A stretch of DNA of 64,000 nucleotides from CAMYOC01 sp963704875. Its GTDB lineage: Bacteria; Pseudomonadota; Gammaproteobacteria; Steroidobacterales; XN24. The stretch spans positions 496,001-560,000 of the forward strand of contig CAVPIA010000008.1 in assembly GCA_963704875.1 (NCBI GenBank), given 5' to 3'. The translations under genes were made by a program, and so were the position numbers. Of the stretch, positions 25,381-33,946 are shown one piece after another. The notes under the pieces were generated by a model, which worked only from the letters and a program-made list of their open reading frames with translations, had not been told where the DNA came from and ran no database searches. How positions within the stretch are numbered: position 1 is the stretch's first letter; each line of letters starts with the position of its first letter.

Positions 25381-25442
25381 GCCAGCTATTCTGAGCCAGG
25401 CATTCTGAGCCGCTATTTCGAGCCCGGCACTCTGAGGCCCGA
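25373..25442. repeat. imperfect 13-14 bp tandem repeats at the MAPEG stop codon
   Basis: The unit ATTCTGAGCCAGC occurs nearly unchanged at the stop of the MAPEG gene and again about 14 and 29 bases later, followed by two more diverged copies (ATTTCGAGCCCGG, ACTCTGAGGCCCG). Each early copy carries its own TGA, so the array looks like local slippage duplication of the gene's terminal bases. No function is visible. Confidence 0.6.
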
Positions 25443-25545
25443 CGCTATCAGCTGTGGGAAGCCCCTCCCGGCTGGACGCTGTCAGCAGGCTATTGTCCAC
25501 AGAAACACCGGCAAGCGGCCGACGCTGGGCAGTCGGGGCCGGCGG

Positions 25546-26226
25546 CTAAGCAGAGCCGCTACGACCACTGCCGAGGCGCTGGATCTCCTCGGATTCAATC
25601 ACCCGAACGCCGGAGACGCCAGCCTGCGCAACCGCCAGCATTGCGCTGGCCAACACGCGATCGCTTACCGGCTTGTAGCGATTCGGGACCAGCGGGGCGA
25701 AGATCTTCATCGCCACATTGCCGACTTCCTCACCGAGCCGAAACTCGTCTCTGGGACCCTGTAGCAAGGAGGGCCGGAAGACAGCCAGACCAGGGAGAAC
25801 AAGACGCTCCAGATCAGCTTCGGCTTCACCTTTTACCCGCAGGTAGAATCCGCGCGCATCGGTATCGGCGCCAAGCGAGGAGACGACCAGCATGCAACGC
25901 GCGCCGAGTTGCTTTGCCAGCTGACCCACCGCAAGTACATGGTCATGATCAACACGGCGAAATGCCTGCTGGCTGCCGGCTTTGCGGATCGTGGTGCCCA
26001 GCGCGCAATACACATCATCCAGCGGCCCGATCGCCTCGGCATGCAGGCTCAGATCGGCGAAGTCCACGATCTGAGGTATCACCGGCGCAGGCAGATCGGC
26101 CGGTCGCCGCAGCAGCGCATGGATGGCGGCGTAGTTCCCCGCGTCCGCCAACACGGACAACAGCCGGCGACCGATCAGGCCGGTCGCTCCGGCTACCAGC
26201 GCGGTTCGACCCGCTGCCTTCTTCAT
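25546..26226 (-). CDS. NAD(P)-binding atypical SDR (HTATIP2-like)
   Basis: A 226-residue protein with the Rossmann motif LVAGATGLIGRRLL (10-23) and the segments VYCALGTTIRKAGS and VVSSLGAD, which are typical of NAD(P)H-binding atypical short-chain dehydrogenases. A catalytic Y-x-x-x-K is approximated by FYLRVKGEAE. It begins in a TGATG one-base overlap with the OmpA lipoprotein stop, so the pair is coupled. The function of this bacterial group is not known. Confidence 0.85.
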   Translation of the reverse strand: MKKAAGRTALVAGATGLIGRRLLSVLADAGNYAAIHALLRRPADLPAPVIPQIVDFADLSLHAEAIGPLDDVYCALGTTIRKAGSQQAFRRVDHDHVLAVGQLAKQLGARCMLVVSSLGADTDARGFYLRVKGEAEADLERLVLPGLAVFRPSLLQGPRDEFRLGEEVGNVAMKIFAPLVPNRYKPVSDRVLASAMLAVAQAGVSGVRVIESEEIQRLGSGRSGSA

Positions 26227-26897
26227 CAGGTCAGCGGAGTCAGTACGATCTCCACCCGGCGATTCAGCGCCCGGCCTTGCGCGGTGTCATTGGAGGCGAT
26301 CGGATAGCTTGGCCCCTGGCCGGTAATCACCAGACGCTCGGGCAGGACCTGCTGGCTCTCCAGATAGGAAGCCACGCTCTGTGCGCGTCGCTCCGAGAGC
26401 CGCTGGTTGTATTCGAGTGCGCCAGTGCTGTCGGTGAAGCCGATGACATCAACATAGGTCTTATCGAACTTGTTCACCACCAGCGCGACTGAATTGAGCA
26501 CCGGGTAAAAACTCGCGTTGACGTCCGCTGAATTGGTCTCAAACGTCACGTTGCCGGGCATGTTCAGGATCACCTGGTCTCCGGCGCGCGTCACGCTGAC
26601 GCCGGTCGATTCCAGGCGTTGGCGCAGCTCGTTCTCCTGCTGATCCATATAGGCGCCAACCCCGGTGCCAACCAGAGCACCGATGCCGGCCCCGATCAGC
26701 ACCTGTTTGCGTTTGCCACCGACGATAATCCCGCCGATAGTGCCGGCAACGGCGCCGATTGCGGCGCCCTTGGTGGCGTTGCTGGTCTTCTGCTCCCCGG
26801 TATACGGATCAAGAGTCTGGCAACCGGCGAACGCAACTGCGCTCGCGCAAACTGCAACCAGGGCGGATCGGATCAATGTGATGTCAGAAAATTTCAT
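26226..26897 (-). CDS. OmpA-family lipoprotein with glycine zipper
   Basis: A 223-residue outer-membrane lipoprotein. The signal peptide ends in lipobox AFAGC (Cys26). Residues about 42-90 form a glycine-zipper region (GAAIGAVAGTIGGIIVGG, then GAGIGALVGTGVGAYMD). The C-terminal OmpA domain has DVIGFTDSTGALEYNQRLSERRAQSVA and LNRRVEIVLTP, the diaminopimelate-binding pattern that anchors to peptidoglycan. It resembles YiaD. It is the first gene of a two-gene unit with the SDR and lies downstream of the Asp/Asn hydroxylase gene. Confidence 0.92.
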   Translation of the reverse strand: MKFSDITLIRSALVAVCASAVAFAGCQTLDPYTGEQKTSNATKGAAIGAVAGTIGGIIVGGKRKQVLIGAGIGALVGTGVGAYMDQQENELRQRLESTGVSVTRAGDQVILNMPGNVTFETNSADVNASFYPVLNSVALVVNKFDKTYVDVIGFTDSTGALEYNQRLSERRAQSVASYLESQQVLPERLVITGQGPSYPIASNDTAQGRALNRRVEIVLTPLT

Positions 26898-26952
26898 TCA
26901 GTTCTCCAGGGAGTCGGGCGTCAGGGTTTGACCGGCCGGACGGGCCGCTCAT

Positions 26953-27669
26953 TCATGCTGCATCAGGCTGATCAGCTGGATAAGACAGCATAAGCGGGGC
27001 AGGAAATACCCACGCGGGGTCCGGCAGATACTCCAGCATCAGGTTGATTCTGGCAACCTCACCTTCGTTATGCACGGCATGCCGCCAGCGATTGTTAAAG
27101 TCATAGGCGACGCCTGGCGTCATTGCGAAGCGTTCGTCGCCAATGGTGTAAAGACATTTGGGACAGTCGCTGATCGCTACGTGGATGCGATGGGCACGGC
27201 TGGCAAGGGCCTGACCGTCCGAATGGGGGTTGATAACGGCGCCCGGAGGAAGACGCACAAACAGCGCCCGGGTCAACACGCCCGCGGGTCGGATGATGGT
27301 TTTCAGGGTATCGGAGATCACCGGCAATACCAGGTTCTGCCAGCGGAACCAGTCGGGGAATGTGAACACGCTGGTTTCGCTGTTGCGCTCTTCCATCACC
27401 GGCAGCATTGGACGACCATCGCGTCCATTTCGTTGCGCCCAGTCCAGCAGCGATGCCTGCAGTGTTTTGAAGCCGCGCTTGGAATAGGCCGGCACCCACT
27501 CATGTCGCAGCACAATCGAATCCGCGGCGCAGTGGCTGTCGTCTCCGGCGAGCGAAGCGCGCCGGATCGGCCGCGCGTCCCAGTCCGCATCACTTAGCCC
27601 CAGCAGTTCCGCTGCGAGGACCGAAAGATCCATTCTCGCAAGTTCTCTGTAGGCTACCCCGATGTCCAT
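26953..27669 (-). CDS. aspartyl/asparaginyl beta-hydroxylase-like 2OG oxygenase
   Basis: A 238-residue protein. The iron/2OG signature is PHSDGQALASRAHRIHVAI and HAVHNEGEVARINLM, with the histidine, aspartate and final arginine as in the Asp/Asn beta-hydroxylase fold. The ATG at 27669 is chosen because GAGG lies about six bases upstream; an earlier ATG at 27675 is too close to it. These proteins hydroxylate peptides or free amino acids; the substrate cannot be read here. It stands alone, upstream of the OmpA lipoprotein gene. Confidence 0.82.
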   Translation of the reverse strand: MDIGVAYRELARMDLSVLAAELLGLSDADWDARPIRRASLAGDDSHCAADSIVLRHEWVPAYSKRGFKTLQASLLDWAQRNGRDGRPMLPVMEERNSETSVFTFPDWFRWQNLVLPVISDTLKTIIRPAGVLTRALFVRLPPGAVINPHSDGQALASRAHRIHVAISDCPKCLYTIGDERFAMTPGVAYDFNNRWRHAVHNEGEVARINLMLEYLPDPAWVFPAPLMLSYPADQPDAA

Positions 27670-27798
27670 ACACATCCTCGTCGCGCTATCGCCGGATTCC
27701 GGCGTGGCTGCGTTCTATGGCCGACCTGGAATAGCCGACCTGTTCCGGGTCCAATGTTAGCGCAGCTGACCCCTCCAGGGTCATAAGGCCTGCAGCGA

Positions 27799-28311
27799 TT
27801 AAGCACCTGCGGCAGATTCGGGCCGCCGCAGCAGCTCGATAAAACTCATCGCGAACGGATTAGCGGCGTCAGCCTCGCGGCGGCACCGGGAGCGTTCCGA
27901 CCATTGATTCAGGTCAAACGCCGGCAACTGCGTATCGCCGTCAACCTCAGCGTGCACCCGGGTCAGCAGGATCCTGTCGGCACGGGAAAGTGCCTCGCGG
28001 TACAGCCCGGCACCGCCGATAACCATCAATTCGGTGGCGCCGTCGGCGGCAGCTCTGGCCTCGGCCTGATCCAGCGTGTGGACGATCTCACAACCCGGCG
28101 CTGCATAGTCTGCCTGGCGGGTCAGGACCAGATTCAGGCGACCGGGCAGCGCGCGGCCGATCGATTCATGTGTCCGGCGTCCCATCAGGATTGGTTTGCC
28201 CAGGGTTGAGCGCTTGAAGTGCTGCAAGTCCGCCGGGAGATGCCAGGGCAAATCGCCGTCACGGCCGATGACGCCGTTCTCCGCTACCGCCACCACCAGG
28301 GTCAGAAGCAT
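27799..28311 (-). CDS. folA: dihydrofolate reductase
   Basis: A 170-residue DHFR that reduces dihydrofolate to tetrahydrofolate with NADPH. Visible are VVAVAENGVIGRDGDLPWHLPAD (active-site loop, substrate-binding Asp in the D-L-x-x-F helix), PILMGRRTHESIG and ELMVIGGAGLYREAL. The start is ATG at 28311; longer in-frame extensions would overlap thyA and lack DHFR-like residues. It follows thyA by 19 bases, so the enzyme that makes dihydrofolate and the one that recycles it are cotranscribed. Confidence 0.95.
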   Translation of the reverse strand: MLLTLVVAVAENGVIGRDGDLPWHLPADLQHFKRSTLGKPILMGRRTHESIGRALPGRLNLVLTRQADYAAPGCEIVHTLDQAEARAAADGATELMVIGGAGLYREALSRADRILLTRVHAEVDGDTQLPAFDLNQWSERSRCRREADAANPFAMSFIELLRRPESAAGA

Positions 28312-28330
28312 GAGCGTCGCGTCGCGGGCA

Positions 28331-29164
28331 CTAGATAGACACCGCCGCCTTGATGTGGGGCTGCGCCTCATAGCCATCAATTTCGAAGTCCTCATAACGG
28401 TATTCGAAAATCGATGCTGGCCGCCGCAGGATGCGCAGTTTCGGCAACACTCCCGGAGTGCGCGCAAGCTGTTGCTCAGCTTGCTCGAGATGGTTCAGAT
28501 ACAGATGCACATCGCCGCCGGTCCAGACGAAATCGCCCACCTCGAGATCGCATTGCTGCGCGATCATATGGTTGAGCAGCGCATAGGACGCAATGTTGAA
28601 CGGTACACCGAGGAATACGTCGCAGCTGCGCTGATACAACTGGCACGACAACTTGCCGTCACCGACCCAGAACTGGAACAGGCAATGACACGGCGCCAGC
28701 GCCATGCGTCCGGCGCGGACGTTATCCTGGGGGCTGACCCGCTCGTCCGGCAGTTCGGCCGGATTCCAGGCGATGACAATAATGCGGCGTGAATCCGGAT
28801 TGTCCCGGATCTGCTCGATAACCTGACTGATCTGATCCACACTGCTGCCATCGGGTCGCGGCCATGATCGCCATTGCCGACCATAGACCGGGCCCAGATC
28901 ACCATCCTCCGTCGCCCAGCCATCCCAGATGCTGACGCCATGCTCTTTCAGATAGCCGATGTTTGTCTCGCCATTCAGGAACCACAGTAACTCGTGGACG
29001 ATGGAGCGTATATGCAGTTTCTTGGTGGTCAGCAGCGGGAAGCCCGCGCCAAGATCGAAACGCATCTGATGCCCGAAAACTGACAAGGTGCCGGTTCCGG
29101 TGCGGTCTTCCTTGCGCAAACCGTGTTCGCGGATATGGCTGAGAAGGTCAAGGTATTGGCGCAT
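28331..29164 (-). CDS. thyA: thymidylate synthase
   Basis: A 277-residue ThyA, which methylates dUMP to dTMP with methylene-tetrahydrofolate. The active-site cysteine is in MALAPCHCLFQF, and RSCDVFLGVPFNIASYALL and GDVHLYLNH are conserved. It is about 13 residues longer than E. coli ThyA because of an insertion just before the active-site segment (PDERVSPQDNVRAGR). It starts three bases after the lgt stop and is followed by folA, giving an lgt-thyA-folA unit. Confidence 0.96.
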   Translation of the reverse strand: MRQYLDLLSHIREHGLRKEDRTGTGTLSVFGHQMRFDLGAGFPLLTTKKLHIRSIVHELLWFLNGETNIGYLKEHGVSIWDGWATEDGDLGPVYGRQWRSWPRPDGSSVDQISQVIEQIRDNPDSRRIIVIAWNPAELPDERVSPQDNVRAGRMALAPCHCLFQFWVGDGKLSCQLYQRSCDVFLGVPFNIASYALLNHMIAQQCDLEVGDFVWTGGDVHLYLNHLEQAEQQLARTPGVLPKLRILRRPASIFEYRYEDFEIDGYEAQPHIKAAVSI

Positions 29165-29167
29165 GGG

Positions 29168-29956
29168 TCAGTGACTGGTAGCCGAGCGCGGCGACCGATA
29201 GGCCAGAATCAGGAACAACAGGCCGAACAGAATCATCGGTGTGGACAGAATCTGGCCCATGGTCAGCCAGTCCAGCGCAAGATAGCCGAGGTGCGCATCC
29301 GGCACGCGCACGAACTCGACGCTAAAGCGGAACAGACCGTAAAACACCAGAAACGCACCGGATACTGCCATCGTTGGCGGACGTCGGGCGGAATACAGCC
29401 ACAGGATCACGAACAGCGCGATGCCCTCCAGACCCGCCTCATACAGTTGCGATGCGTGTTTCGGCACACCATTGACGACAAACGCCCAGGGCACGTCGGT
29501 GGTCTTGCCCCAGAGTTCGCCATTGATGAAGTTGCCGATGCGCCCGGCACACAATCCGATCGGCGCCAGCGGCGCAATAAAATCAGCGGTTTCAAAAAAA
29601 GATTTGCCGATCTTGCGGCTGAACAACCAGGCCGCCAGTGCGACACCCAGCAAACCGCCATGGAAAGACATGCCGCCCTCCCAGATACGCAAGATCGAAA
29701 TCGGATCGGCGATGATGCCGGCGGTGCCGTAGAACAGCATGTAGCCCAGACGGGCCCCCAGGATCAGGCCTACTGCCAGATAGAAGATCAGGTCATCGAC
29801 CCACTCGATCTTCCAGCCGAATGCAGGTTGGCGCGCGCGATGACGGGCCAGGAACCAGGCAGCAGCGAAACCCACCAGGTACATCAGTCCGTACCAGCGA
29901 ATCTTCAGCGGCCCCAGCGCCAGCGCGACGGGGTCGATCTCAGGGTAGATCATCAT
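29168..29956 (-). CDS. lgt: prolipoprotein diacylglyceryl transferase
   Basis: A 262-residue inner-membrane enzyme that attaches diacylglycerol from phosphatidylglycerol to the lipobox cysteine of prolipoproteins. The Lgt signature GRIGNFINGELWG is present, with IRWYGLMYLVGF and GGMSFHGGLLG. Several hydrophobic segments span the length. The ATG at 29956 is preferred over an upstream in-frame codon because MMIYPEIDPVALALGP is the usual Lgt beginning. It heads lgt-thyA-folA. Confidence 0.96.
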   Translation of the reverse strand: MMIYPEIDPVALALGPLKIRWYGLMYLVGFAAAWFLARHRARQPAFGWKIEWVDDLIFYLAVGLILGARLGYMLFYGTAGIIADPISILRIWEGGMSFHGGLLGVALAAWLFSRKIGKSFFETADFIAPLAPIGLCAGRIGNFINGELWGKTTDVPWAFVVNGVPKHASQLYEAGLEGIALFVILWLYSARRPPTMAVSGAFLVFYGLFRFSVEFVRVPDAHLGYLALDWLTMGQILSTPMILFGLLFLILAYRSPRSATSH

Positions 29957-30039
29957 GGGCGCGTAGTTTAGCAGCACCGGCGGCGATACAGGACCCATGC
30001 CGGCGGCTCTGGCATCGGACCAGGCGCAACGCTTCTGCC

Positions 30040-31242
30040 CTAGCCGCTGGCGACGCTCACCCTGCAGAACAGGGCTTTGAGATAAGACGTTTCGGGCATC
30101 GCCGGATGCTGCGGATGATCTGCAGACTGGCCGCCTATTTCGACGACCTGGACAAAGCGGTCCACATGGCGCGCGGCGCGTTGTATCGCCGCCAGCAGGT
30201 CAGCGGTAGACAGATGATGCGAGCAGCTGCAGCTGACCAGAAAACCATCGCGCTTGAGCAGCAACATGGCCAGCTGATTGATCCGCTGATAGGCAGTCAC
30301 ACCACTGCGGTAGTCTTTCTTGCGCTTGATAAAGGCCGGTGGATCGACCACCACGGCATCAAAATGACGCCCTTCGTCGCGCAATGCCCTTAGTGTCTCG
30401 AAGGCATTCCCATGGAGCAGTTCAGCGTCGACGCCAAATCGTGCCGCGCCCTCCTTTACCCATCCCAGCGCCTGCGCCGACGCATCGACGAAGGTCGCCG
30501 CGGCACCGCGTTTCGCGGCGCTCAGACCCCAGGCGCCTGTGTATGAGAAAACATCCAGCACGCTGTCCGCCGGATAGCGGGCAAAGCGCTGACGGTTGTC
30601 CCGCTGATCGAAGAACCAGCCCGTCTTCTGCCCTTCCCGCACCGGTGCCGAGAACTCCAGTCCTCCTTCGAGCACCGGCACCTGCTCCGGGACCTCCCCC
30701 CAGGCCAGTTCGACATAGCGATCAAGTTGTTCCAGATCACGGGCGCCACCATCGTTGCGCCAAAGTATCCCTGACGGCGCCAACTCCCGTTTGACCGCAT
30801 CGATGATCTTGCCCTTGAACCTCTCCATGGCTGCGGTTGCGGCCTGCAGCACGATCACATCCCCGAAGCGATCGGCGACCAGACCGGGCATACCATCAGA
30901 TTCGCCAAATAACAGGCGATAGTGACCATTGCCATAGAGCGTGTCACGCAGGGACTTCGCGCTGCGCAGACGATACTCGAACAGTGCCCGCCCCGGCGGG
31001 TGCGCAGCCTCGCGTGACAGGATACGCGCCGCAATCAGCGCGTTCGGGTGGACGCCCGCGTAACCAAGGAACTGACCCTTGTCACTGACCACCCGCACGA
31101 TGTCTCCGCCGGCAAATCCCTTTAGTGGTGTGTTTGCCACATCAACTTCGTTGCTATAGACCCAGAGATGACCGCCACGCAGCCGACGGTCCTGTCGCGA
31201 TTTGAGTCTCAATTCCGGCAAGGTACTGGCGGTTTCCGTCAT
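30040..31242 (-). CDS. rlmI: 23S rRNA (cytosine) methyltransferase RlmI-like
   Basis: A 400-residue SAM-dependent methyltransferase. The N-terminal PUA domain (LRLKSRQDRRLRGGHLWVYSNEV) is followed by EGQKTGWFFDQRDNRQRF, the SAM-binding VLDVFSYTGAWGLSAAKRG, and the catalytic segment DAVVVDPPAFIKRKKD. The late SCSCSHHLS supplies the family cysteine motif. E. coli RlmI methylates C1962 of 23S rRNA. It is a single gene, divergent from the YyaL-like gene. Confidence 0.93.
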   Translation of the reverse strand: MTETASTLPELRLKSRQDRRLRGGHLWVYSNEVDVANTPLKGFAGGDIVRVVSDKGQFLGYAGVHPNALIAARILSREAAHPPGRALFEYRLRSAKSLRDTLYGNGHYRLLFGESDGMPGLVADRFGDVIVLQAATAAMERFKGKIIDAVKRELAPSGILWRNDGGARDLEQLDRYVELAWGEVPEQVPVLEGGLEFSAPVREGQKTGWFFDQRDNRQRFARYPADSVLDVFSYTGAWGLSAAKRGAAATFVDASAQALGWVKEGAARFGVDAELLHGNAFETLRALRDEGRHFDAVVVDPPAFIKRKKDYRSGVTAYQRINQLAMLLLKRDGFLVSCSCSHHLSTADLLAAIQRAARHVDRFVQVVEIGGQSADHPQHPAMPETSYLKALFCRVSVASG

Positions 31243-31329
31243 CGGTGAATCTCACTTTGCAGACAGCGGCCCGAAACAGGCTTCGGTATAGTCAGCAGTC
31301 TATCCGAGTTCGCCGATCCGGGAGCGTGT

Positions 31330-33396
31330 ATGAGCGTCAGCAGCAACCATTTGAGTAACGAAACCAGCCCTTATCTGCTGCAGCATGCGGAGAACCCGGT
31401 GGACTGGTATCCCTGGGGCGAAGAAGCACTGACCCTGGCGCGGCAGGAGGACAAGCCGATCCTGCTTTCGGTCGGTTATTCCGCCTGCCACTGGTGCCAT
31501 GTGATGGCGCATGAGTCATTCGAGGACGTGGCGACAGCCAAACTGATGAACCGCCTGTTCATCAACATAAAGGTCGACCGCGAGGAGCGGCCTGACCTCG
31601 ACAAGATCTATCAGCTGGCACACCAGATGCTTATCCAGAGGCCCGGCGGCTGGCCTCTGACCATGTTTCTCACCCCTGATGATCACACTCCGTTCTTTGG
31701 CGGTACCTATTTTCCCGACCAACCCCGCCACGGCATGCCTGCTTTTAGCGAGATCCTGCAGCGAGTATCCGCCTACTATCACGAACATCGGCAAGAGATA
31801 CGCGAGCAAGCCGATTCGGTACGCGATGTCTTCAAGCGTATCGCGGCGACCGAGACCGCAGACACCCTGCCTTCAGCCACGCTGCTGCAGACCGCCCGTG
31901 ACCAGCTGGAGCAGAATTTCGATAGCCGTCATGGCGGCTTCGGACAGGCACCCAAATTTCCTCATCCCACCAGCATCGAGCGCATGTTGCGTCACTGGCG
32001 TGCCACCGCTGCCAGTGATGATCCCGATCTGCGCGGTCTGTATATGGCGAGTTACACGCTACAGCGGATGGCGCAGGGCGGGATTTACGATCAGATCGGC
32101 GGCGGCTTCTGCCGCTATTCGGTGGACGACCAGTGGATGATCCCGCATTTCGAAAAGATGTTGTATGACAACGGGCCCTTGCTGGCCCTCTACAGTCAGG
32201 CCTGGGCGGCGACGAATGACGGTTTGTTCGCGGCGGTGGCGGAAGAGACCGCCAACTGGGTGTTGCGGGAAATGCAGTCTCCGGATGGCGCTTACTACAG
32301 CACACTGGACGCCGACTCGGAGGGCGAGGAAGGACGCTTCTACGTATGGCGTGACGACGAAGTGCGCAGGGTGATCGGCGATGAGCTGTTCGGGCCATTC
32401 GCCACAGTCTTCGGTCTCGATCGGACGCCCAATTTTGAAGGCCAATGGCATCTGCACACGTTCCAGCATCCGGCAACGGTGGCCAGCACACTGGACATGG
32501 ACCCGGAAGTACTGCAGGCGCAGCTTGATCAGGCCCGGGGCCGTTTGCTGGAGGCGCGGTCGCTACGCGTGCGGCCAGCGCGCGATGAAAAGATCCTCAC
32601 CGCCTGGAATGGTCTGATGATCCGCGGCATGGCGATCGCCGCACGCCATCTGCAGCGCCCGGACCTTGCCGATTCCGCCGTTGCCGCCACCCGCTTTATC
32701 CGCGATCAGTTGTGGCGGGACGGGCGCCTGCAGGCGTGCTTTAAGGATGGCCGGGCACGCTTCCCGGCTTATCTGGACGACTACGCATTCCTGCTCGATG
32801 GCGTCCTGGAGTTGCTGCAGATCCGCTGGGATGACGGGCTGCTCGAATTCGCCAGCGGACTTGCCGACGCGTTGCTTGAACACTTTATGGACCGCGAGCA
32901 AGGTGGTTTCTTCTTCACCGCGGACGACCACGAGGCGCTGATCCACAGGCCGCGACCGTTCTCGGACGATGCGACACCGTCCGGCAACGGCGTCGCTGCG
33001 TTGGCCTTGGGCCGTCTGGGCCATCTGCTTGGAGAAACCCGCTATATCGAGGCCGCGGAAGGCACGCTGCGGGCTGCCGCCGAACCGCTGGCCCAACTTC
33101 CGTTTGCCCATTGCAGCTTGCTCAACGCACTGGAGGAACAACTCGACCCACCGGAAATCATCATTATCCGTGGGACGCCGGAAGCGATGGGCGATTGGTT
33201 GCGAACCGCACTGTTGATGTACGCACCCCGTCGTCTGGCGTTTGCGATCCCGGCAGATGCCGGTTCCTTGCCACCGGGCCTTGCAAGCAAAGCGCCACGT
33301 GGCGATGCGGTCGCCTATTTTTGCCACGGTACCAGCTGCTCGGCACCGCTGGAGTCCCTTTCTGCATTGACCTCCGCGCTGCGCGAGTCAGCATGA
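31330..33396 (+). CDS. YyaL-type thioredoxin-domain protein (DUF255 + helical toroid)
   Basis: A 688-residue protein. The N-terminal DUF255 thioredoxin-like domain has SNHLSNETSPYLLQHAENPVDWYPWG and the redox pair SACHWCHVMAHE (Cys53, Cys56). The remainder resembles the alpha/alpha toroid of N-acylglucosamine 2-epimerase or cellobiose epimerase proteins (QIGGGFCRYSVDDQWMIPHFEKMLYDN). Homologues include B. subtilis YyaL and human SPATA20; no reaction is established. ATG at 31330 after a GGGAG site. It is transcribed away from rlmI. Confidence 0.92.
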   Translation: MSVSSNHLSNETSPYLLQHAENPVDWYPWGEEALTLARQEDKPILLSVGYSACHWCHVMAHESFEDVATAKLMNRLFINIKVDREERPDLDKIYQLAHQMLIQRPGGWPLTMFLTPDDHTPFFGGTYFPDQPRHGMPAFSEILQRVSAYYHEHRQEIREQADSVRDVFKRIAATETADTLPSATLLQTARDQLEQNFDSRHGGFGQAPKFPHPTSIERMLRHWRATAASDDPDLRGLYMASYTLQRMAQGGIYDQIGGGFCRYSVDDQWMIPHFEKMLYDNGPLLALYSQAWAATNDGLFAAVAEETANWVLREMQSPDGAYYSTLDADSEGEEGRFYVWRDDEVRRVIGDELFGPFATVFGLDRTPNFEGQWHLHTFQHPATVASTLDMDPEVLQAQLDQARGRLLEARSLRVRPARDEKILTAWNGLMIRGMAIAARHLQRPDLADSAVAATRFIRDQLWRDGRLQACFKDGRARFPAYLDDYAFLLDGVLELLQIRWDDGLLEFASGLADALLEHFMDREQGGFFFTADDHEALIHRPRPFSDDATPSGNGVAALALGRLGHLLGETRYIEAAEGTLRAAAEPLAQLPFAHCSLLNALEEQLDPPEIIIIRGTPEAMGDWLRTALLMYAPRRLAFAIPADAGSLPPGLASKAPRGDAVAYFCHGTSCSAPLESLSALTSALRESA

Positions 33397-33406
33397 CGCG
33401 CAGCAG

Positions 33407-33946
33407 TCAGGATCGGCACAAGCTCGCCAATCGGGTCAGCAGGCCCTCGACGAGCTGAGTCGCAAAGCGACCGGCCGCCGGCGACTCAGTATGGCGTGGG
33501 CCGGCCACATTTAGCGTTTCTATCCGGTATGTGTGGAGGAAGCGGTAAACCTGATCGATCGCAAGCGCTGGCTCCGCGGCGTCGATGTCGATCACCAATA
33601 GCGGCCGGCCCAGACGCTCGGCCAGCTCCCCGGTGAGCCGGGTGCCGCCGCGGGCCGGCAGCCCGCTCACGATCAGCGTCGCATCGCTGTCCCGCACATT
33701 GAGCTGCGTGCGTCGCGCAGGATCCGGGCTGTCCGCCTCAATCAGCGGATAACGCGCGGGGATCGGCCCGTCTTCGGCCAGGCGCCCGGCCGGGCACCAG
33801 CCGCCGCAGCAAAAGTCTGCGGCCAGCGCGGCATCAAGCGCAGCGCGATCAACACCGCTCTGGCCGCCCGAAACGATCCGGCGTAATACCAGTCCCGGGC
33901 TCAGGGTTTCGCGGCCAGCGGCGAATCGATAGCGCTGCGCTGCCAT
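33407..33946 (-). CDS. putative molybdenum-carrier-like Rossmann protein (YpsA/LOG-like)
   Basis: A 179-residue soluble protein. The opening IVSGGQSGVDRAALDAA and the later GGWCPAGRLAEDGPIPARYPL, RDSDATLIVS and GGTRLT match the putative molybdenum carrier family, a Rossmann-like group near lysine-decarboxylase-like/YpsA proteins. The start is uncertain: ATG at 33946 is used, which overlaps the protease gene by 46 bases; 33982 is an alternative, and the conserved part begins only after the overlap. It is the last gene of the run that starts at the glycine riboswitch. Actual molybdenum binding is not established here. Confidence 0.72.
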   Translation of the reverse strand: MAAQRYRFAAGRETLSPGLVLRRIVSGGQSGVDRAALDAALAADFCCGGWCPAGRLAEDGPIPARYPLIEADSPDPARRTQLNVRDSDATLIVSGLPARGGTRLTGELAERLGRPLLVIDIDAAEPALAIDQVYRFLHTYRIETLNVAGPRHTESPAAGRFATQLVEGLLTRLASLCRS

